A DNA stretch of 15,903 nt. Source: an uncultured Bacilli bacterium (GTDB taxonomy: Bacteria; Bacillota_I; Bacilli_A; RF39; UBA660). Position 1 is the first letter of the stretch, and every line of letters begins with the position of its first letter. The notes under the pieces are model-generated. The model was not told where the DNA came from, ran no database searches, and saw only the letters and a list, made by a program, of their open reading frames with translations. This document shows positions 12,893 through 15,903 of this stretch, in pieces. The stretch spans positions 1-15,903 of the forward strand of contig CAKOLD010000020.1 in the NCBI GenBank assembly GCA_934096015.1, written 5' to 3'. The translations under genes were made by a program, and so were the position numbers.

Positions 12893-15697
12893 ATGTTTAG
12901 AAGTGATCCATCATTATTGTATGCTGCTATTACTAGCTTGAGTTCTGCTTTTGAATCTTTAAAAAAAGCTGATGGTATGAGTTCAAGTTTAACTTCATTT
13001 CCTCCAGATTATCCCTTTAGTGGTGAAGTAAATGCAATACTTTCGGATGTAAAAAGTGCTAAAACAGATGTTTCTACACTTAGTAGAAAGATAAGTGAAA
13101 CAAAAGATAGATTATGTAAATTAGATAATAACTTTGCTTTAGCTTATTATCAATCTTCTGTTAGTAGTTTAAATGATTTTGTAGGTCCTTTAACAGATAA
13201 ACAACAAATGATGAAGGAAATGAATCAATCAAAATATGAGAGCTACTTATTTAATTATTTAGATGATTTAAATTCTAAAGGTTTATTAACCGCTGACATG
13301 GTTGATACTTATCAATATTTGAAAGAGTCTAAAAATTATAAACAAAAAATAGATGAGTTGCAAAAAGCAGAAAAGGAACTTAAATCACTGAAAGAAAATG
13401 CTCCAAGTGCACCAGCTGTTGGAGGAGCTAGATTGAGTCAACGTGAAGCAGAAGAACTTATGAAAAAATCAAAAGAATATTCAGATTATATGCAGAAAAA
13501 ACTTGCTTTAGAAAAAAATATTGAAACTTTACAAAAAGAAACAGGTAATTATGTAAATAAGTGGTATGAAGATTTTGGGGAAATGTTTAAAAAAACAGGT
13601 TCTGCATGGAGTAAAGGAGTTAATAGTGCTTTAAATGGTAAAGGTTTTGGAGATTTAGGAGTAGCAGTTAAACAGACTGCGGCAACTGGAGCAGTAATGG
13701 CAGAAAGTGCGTTATCTGGTGTTAATAAAATTGCTGAGTGGGTTGGAGATGGGATTGTGACTGCTGGTGGAACAATTGCAAGTGGCTTAACCGTTGCAGG
13801 TGGAGCTATTGATACTGCGAGAACTTGGTTATATCATGATTTGTGGACTGGTGATAATACTGCAAAACGAACTATGTCTAATGCTCTTAATTCAGCGTCA
13901 AAAATAATGGATGGTACTTTAGATATTGTTAGACAAGATACTGTTGGAAATTTAAGAAAAAATTTTTACGAAAATACTTATTTAGGTAAGAGTATTAATG
14001 AAAATTCTAATTTAAAATATGATAGTGCTGGAGCAAAGGCCATTTCTAAGACTACTAGAATTGGTGTAGAAGCTCTCCTTGCAACAGCAGCAGAAGTTGG
14101 AACATTTGGAGCTGCAACGCCACTTGTTGGAGCTATGTTTGCCTTAGAAGGAGCAGGTGAAGCTACCGAAAGTTATGCACAAAGTGTCGATCGTGAACAT
14201 GGAGAAAGTTATAACTATGGGAAAGTTGTTCTTAATGAAGCTCTTGGTGGCTTAGGTGGCTATATGAAAGGTAAAATGTATGGCAAAATTGGTAAAAATG
14301 TTTTATCAGTTGTCGATGATCCTACATTAATTGCTAAAGGTGCTAGCACAATTAAGGATAAGGGAATTAAAAATATTATTTTAGATGATTTTAGGAGTAC
14401 AGCATTTAAAGTAGATGCTGGTATGACGGCAGCTCAAAAAGCTTATGAAGGTATCGTAGAATATAATCAAACTGGAACTGTTGATTGGAAAAAATTGGGC
14501 TTATCTTATGTAAGTGAATTAATAACTGCTAGAGTTACTGATAAGTTAATGTCTGATAATTTAGGTGTTACTTCTAATAATGTTTCAAATTTGTCTCCAA
14601 GTTCTAATAATTCTCCAAATATTTCAAGTTCTAGTAGTTCTTTAAGTGCGATTCAAAGCCCTAATAGTGTACCTTCAAATCCTGTTAAGCAAATCTTTAC
14701 TGATAAGGAGGTAACATACACTCCTTCTGATAATGAAATATTTGCTTTAGGTATTAAAGTTAAACATCCTTTTGAAGAGCAAATTGCAGAATATGCTGCA
14801 AAACATGGTGGTAAATATGTTGACTATATGGGAACAAAAATTCCACGTGAACTTGTTTTTGATAATTTGGACGAACTTAATAAATTTGCCGGTGACACTT
14901 GGGTCGAAAAATTAAATGCAGTAGAATCACTATATGGAAAACAAAGTATTGAGAGTGTAACGGTGAAGGGGACATTATTACAATCTTTAATGGGAAATGA
15001 TACTTCTAAATTTGATAACTTTAGTTGGTATGTACAAACTGATTTAAGTGGCTTTCAGCCTATTAGTCGTCATATACAGGACAAATTTAAAGCAATAGGG
15101 TTGGATGCTAAAATATATGAAACAGAGGCAGAAGTAGAAAAACTTTATTCTAAGCACTTAGATTATTGGATTGATGATATAAATACTGGAGAAAGTATTA
15201 TGCGAAGATTTACAGGAACTAAATCCGAGGAGATGAATAAGAGTTTACGTGATGGGGCTGCTAAATCTATTGATGAAGTAAATAATTTAATAAAATTTTC
15301 TAAGCAATTAGATAGCATGGAAACGTTAGAAGATCATATTAATTATCGTGCAGTTACCAATATCGGATATGTAAATCAAGCTTTTGCAACTCAAGATTTA
15401 GATAAGCTTGTTGAAAATGTGAACGCTTTAGCCGGTGGAAAATTGCAGTTTGGTTCAGATCAATTTTTGAGTACAACGCCGGTTTTGGGAGCGGGATTTA
15501 CAGGAAATTATGGCTATGATATCATTGTTGCATCTTATGTTCCTAAAGGAACTAAAGGTTCTTATATTGGTAAGTGTAGTACTCTTCCTCAAGAAGTAGA
15601 ACTTACACTTCAAGCAGGTACTTATAATAATTCTGTATTGCTTGGTGCTGAGAAAATTGGCGATAAAGTTGTCATTTATAATTATGTATTAGATTAA
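12893..15697 (+). CDS. Polymorphic T7SS toxin 2: shared trunk plus ADP-ribosyltransferase C-terminus
   Basis: This 934-aa toxin starts after GGAAGGG at 12881-12887. Its trunk matches toxin 1: a helical hairpin with FPPDYPF turn, LCKLDNNFALAYY, KWYEDFGEMF, H315-D-L-W-T-G-D-N322, and N357-F-Y-E...SNLKYDSAGAK382. A Gly/Ala-rich helical segment (about 384-470) is unique to it, followed by a Ser/Asn/Pro linker (about 556-597) and an unassigned domain (about 610-745). The C-terminus has the R-S-E set of arginine-type ADP-ribosyltransferases (VIP2/C3-like fold): R819 in NYRAV, S860-T-T in FLSTTP, and E901-V-E903. A helix pattern of ADP-ribosyltransferases (SEEMNKSLRDG) comes before it. It would transfer ADP-ribose from NAD to a target in a rival cell; the target is unknown. 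The following gene is the likely immunity gene. The toxin class is well supported, and all catalytic residues appear present. Confidence 0.9.
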   Translation: MFRSDPSLLYAAITSLSSAFESLKKADGMSSSLTSFPPDYPFSGEVNAILSDVKSAKTDVSTLSRKISETKDRLCKLDNNFALAYYQSSVSSLNDFVGPLTDKQQMMKEMNQSKYESYLFNYLDDLNSKGLLTADMVDTYQYLKESKNYKQKIDELQKAEKELKSLKENAPSAPAVGGARLSQREAEELMKKSKEYSDYMQKKLALEKNIETLQKETGNYVNKWYEDFGEMFKKTGSAWSKGVNSALNGKGFGDLGVAVKQTAATGAVMAESALSGVNKIAEWVGDGIVTAGGTIASGLTVAGGAIDTARTWLYHDLWTGDNTAKRTMSNALNSASKIMDGTLDIVRQDTVGNLRKNFYENTYLGKSINENSNLKYDSAGAKAISKTTRIGVEALLATAAEVGTFGAATPLVGAMFALEGAGEATESYAQSVDREHGESYNYGKVVLNEALGGLGGYMKGKMYGKIGKNVLSVVDDPTLIAKGASTIKDKGIKNIILDDFRSTAFKVDAGMTAAQKAYEGIVEYNQTGTVDWKKLGLSYVSELITARVTDKLMSDNLGVTSNNVSNLSPSSNNSPNISSSSSSLSAIQSPNSVPSNPVKQIFTDKEVTYTPSDNEIFALGIKVKHPFEEQIAEYAAKHGGKYVDYMGTKIPRELVFDNLDELNKFAGDTWVEKLNAVESLYGKQSIESVTVKGTLLQSLMGNDTSKFDNFSWYVQTDLSGFQPISRHIQDKFKAIGLDAKIYETEAEVEKLYSKHLDYWIDDINTGESIMRRFTGTKSEEMNKSLRDGAAKSIDEVNNLIKFSKQLDSMETLEDHINYRAVTNIGYVNQAFATQDLDKLVENVNALAGGKLQFGSDQFLSTTPVLGAGFTGNYGYDIIVASYVPKGTKGSYIGKCSTLPQEVELTLQAGTYNNSVLLGAEKIGDKVVIYNYVLD
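13994..14030 (+). repeat. Trunk/warhead junction repeat, copy 2
   Basis: This is the partner of 9768-9804: 37 bases with two mismatches, of which 14004-14030 are identical in both genes. It encodes the end of the conserved trunk (I-N-E-N-S-N-L-K-Y-D-S-A), immediately before the toxin-specific sequence. Confidence 0.75.
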
Positions 15698-15712
15698 GGG
15701 TGAGGTGATAAA

Positions 15713-15903
15713 ATGAACGAAGGTAATAAAGATTATAAGTTAAAAAATGTTTTAGGAGAAGATTTACAAGCTACTGAATTAAATGATTATATTGAATTTC
15801 AGAAAAAAGTGATAGAAAGTAACAAAAAAGTAGATTTAGCTACTGATTATTCAGTTCCTGTTTCTTTGGATACTTATGTTCCTAGGGGTGATGAAGCTTT
15901 AAA
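15713..15903 (+). CDS. Start of putative immunity gene to the ADP-ribosyltransferase toxin (3' partial)
   Basis: ATG at 15713 follows a GAGGTGAT ribosome binding site (15702-15709) and lies 15 bases after the toxin stop. The frame stays open to the window edge (63 codons). The visible part begins MNEGNKDYKLKNVLGEDLQ, is charged and soluble, and contains ATDYSVPVSLDTYVPRGDEA. It resembles no family I recognise and has no signal peptide. By position directly after a polymorphic toxin it is the best candidate for its immunity protein, but too little is visible to test this. Confidence 0.7.
   Translation, partial: MNEGNKDYKLKNVLGEDLQATELNDYIEFQKKVIESNKKVDLATDYSVPVSLDTYVPRGDEAL

Noticed and set aside
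1..15903. TGA-as-tryptophan (Mycoplasma-type) code suggested by the extreme AT content
   Set aside because: Several genes end naturally at TGA, including toxin 1 in an ATGA overlap, and Trp residues in conserved motifs are encoded by TGG.
1..15903. CRISPR arrays, tRNA, rRNA, insertion sequences or riboswitches
   Set aside because: No regular direct repeats with spacers, no tRNA cloverleaf, no transposase frame or long inverted repeats were seen. The four intergenic gaps are about 85-120 bases and are accounted for by terminators, promoters and ribosome binding sites.

Overview
The window comes from a very AT-rich, low-GC Gram-positive bacterium using the standard bacterial code. TGA serves as a real stop (for example at 11100-11102) and TGG codes for Trp. 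Shine-Dalgarno sites are strong (AGGAGG, AGGTGAT) and terminators are short stem-loops followed by T-tracts. Gene content and composition fit an uncultured gut-type member of the Bacilli/Firmicutes, but the sequence alone cannot name a taxon.

Layout, all on the + strand. (1) 1-1574: the 3' part of a phage-tail-like, carbohydrate-binding-module-type protein, closed by a terminator. (2) About 1590-7903: a likely operon with a 44-aa acidic peptide, a 415-aa protein of unknown function with a weak HopA1-like middle, an EsaB/YukD ubiquitin-like protein, and EssC, the FtsK/SpoIIIE-type motor ATPase of the Firmicutes type VII secretion system (T7SSb). A terminator overlaps the essC stop codon. (3) 7902-8635: a monocistronic unit with a near-consensus promoter for a 202-aa WXG100-family protein that looks like two WXG100 hairpins fused in tandem. 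(4) 8645-12531: toxin cassette 1, made of an 804-aa polymorphic toxin with a predicted papain-like cysteine protease C-terminus, an overlapping putative immunity gene, a DUF4176 protein and a small helical Lap/DUF5082-like protein, then a terminator. (5) 12541-15903: toxin cassette 2, made of a second DUF4176 protein, a 934-aa toxin with a C-terminal R-S-E type ADP-ribosyltransferase, and the start of a further gene that is the best immunity candidate.

The two toxins share an N-terminal trunk of about 380 residues that is not an ordinary LXG domain. It has a helical hairpin with an FPP turn, a helical middle, a W-T-G-D-N motif and a terminal NFYE...SNLKYDSA block. Their C-termini are unrelated. 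The switch from shared to unrelated sequence falls just after a 37-nt segment that is almost identical in the two genes (27 nt perfectly identical), an attractive recombination joint for swapping warheads.

Inferred working model: EssC powers export, EsaB assists or regulates, the tandem WXG100 protein is the co-secreted structural or helper substrate, DUF4176 and the Lap-like protein act as chaperone or targeting partners of the toxins, and the genes after each toxin protect the producer. EsaA, EssA and EssB are not visible in this window.
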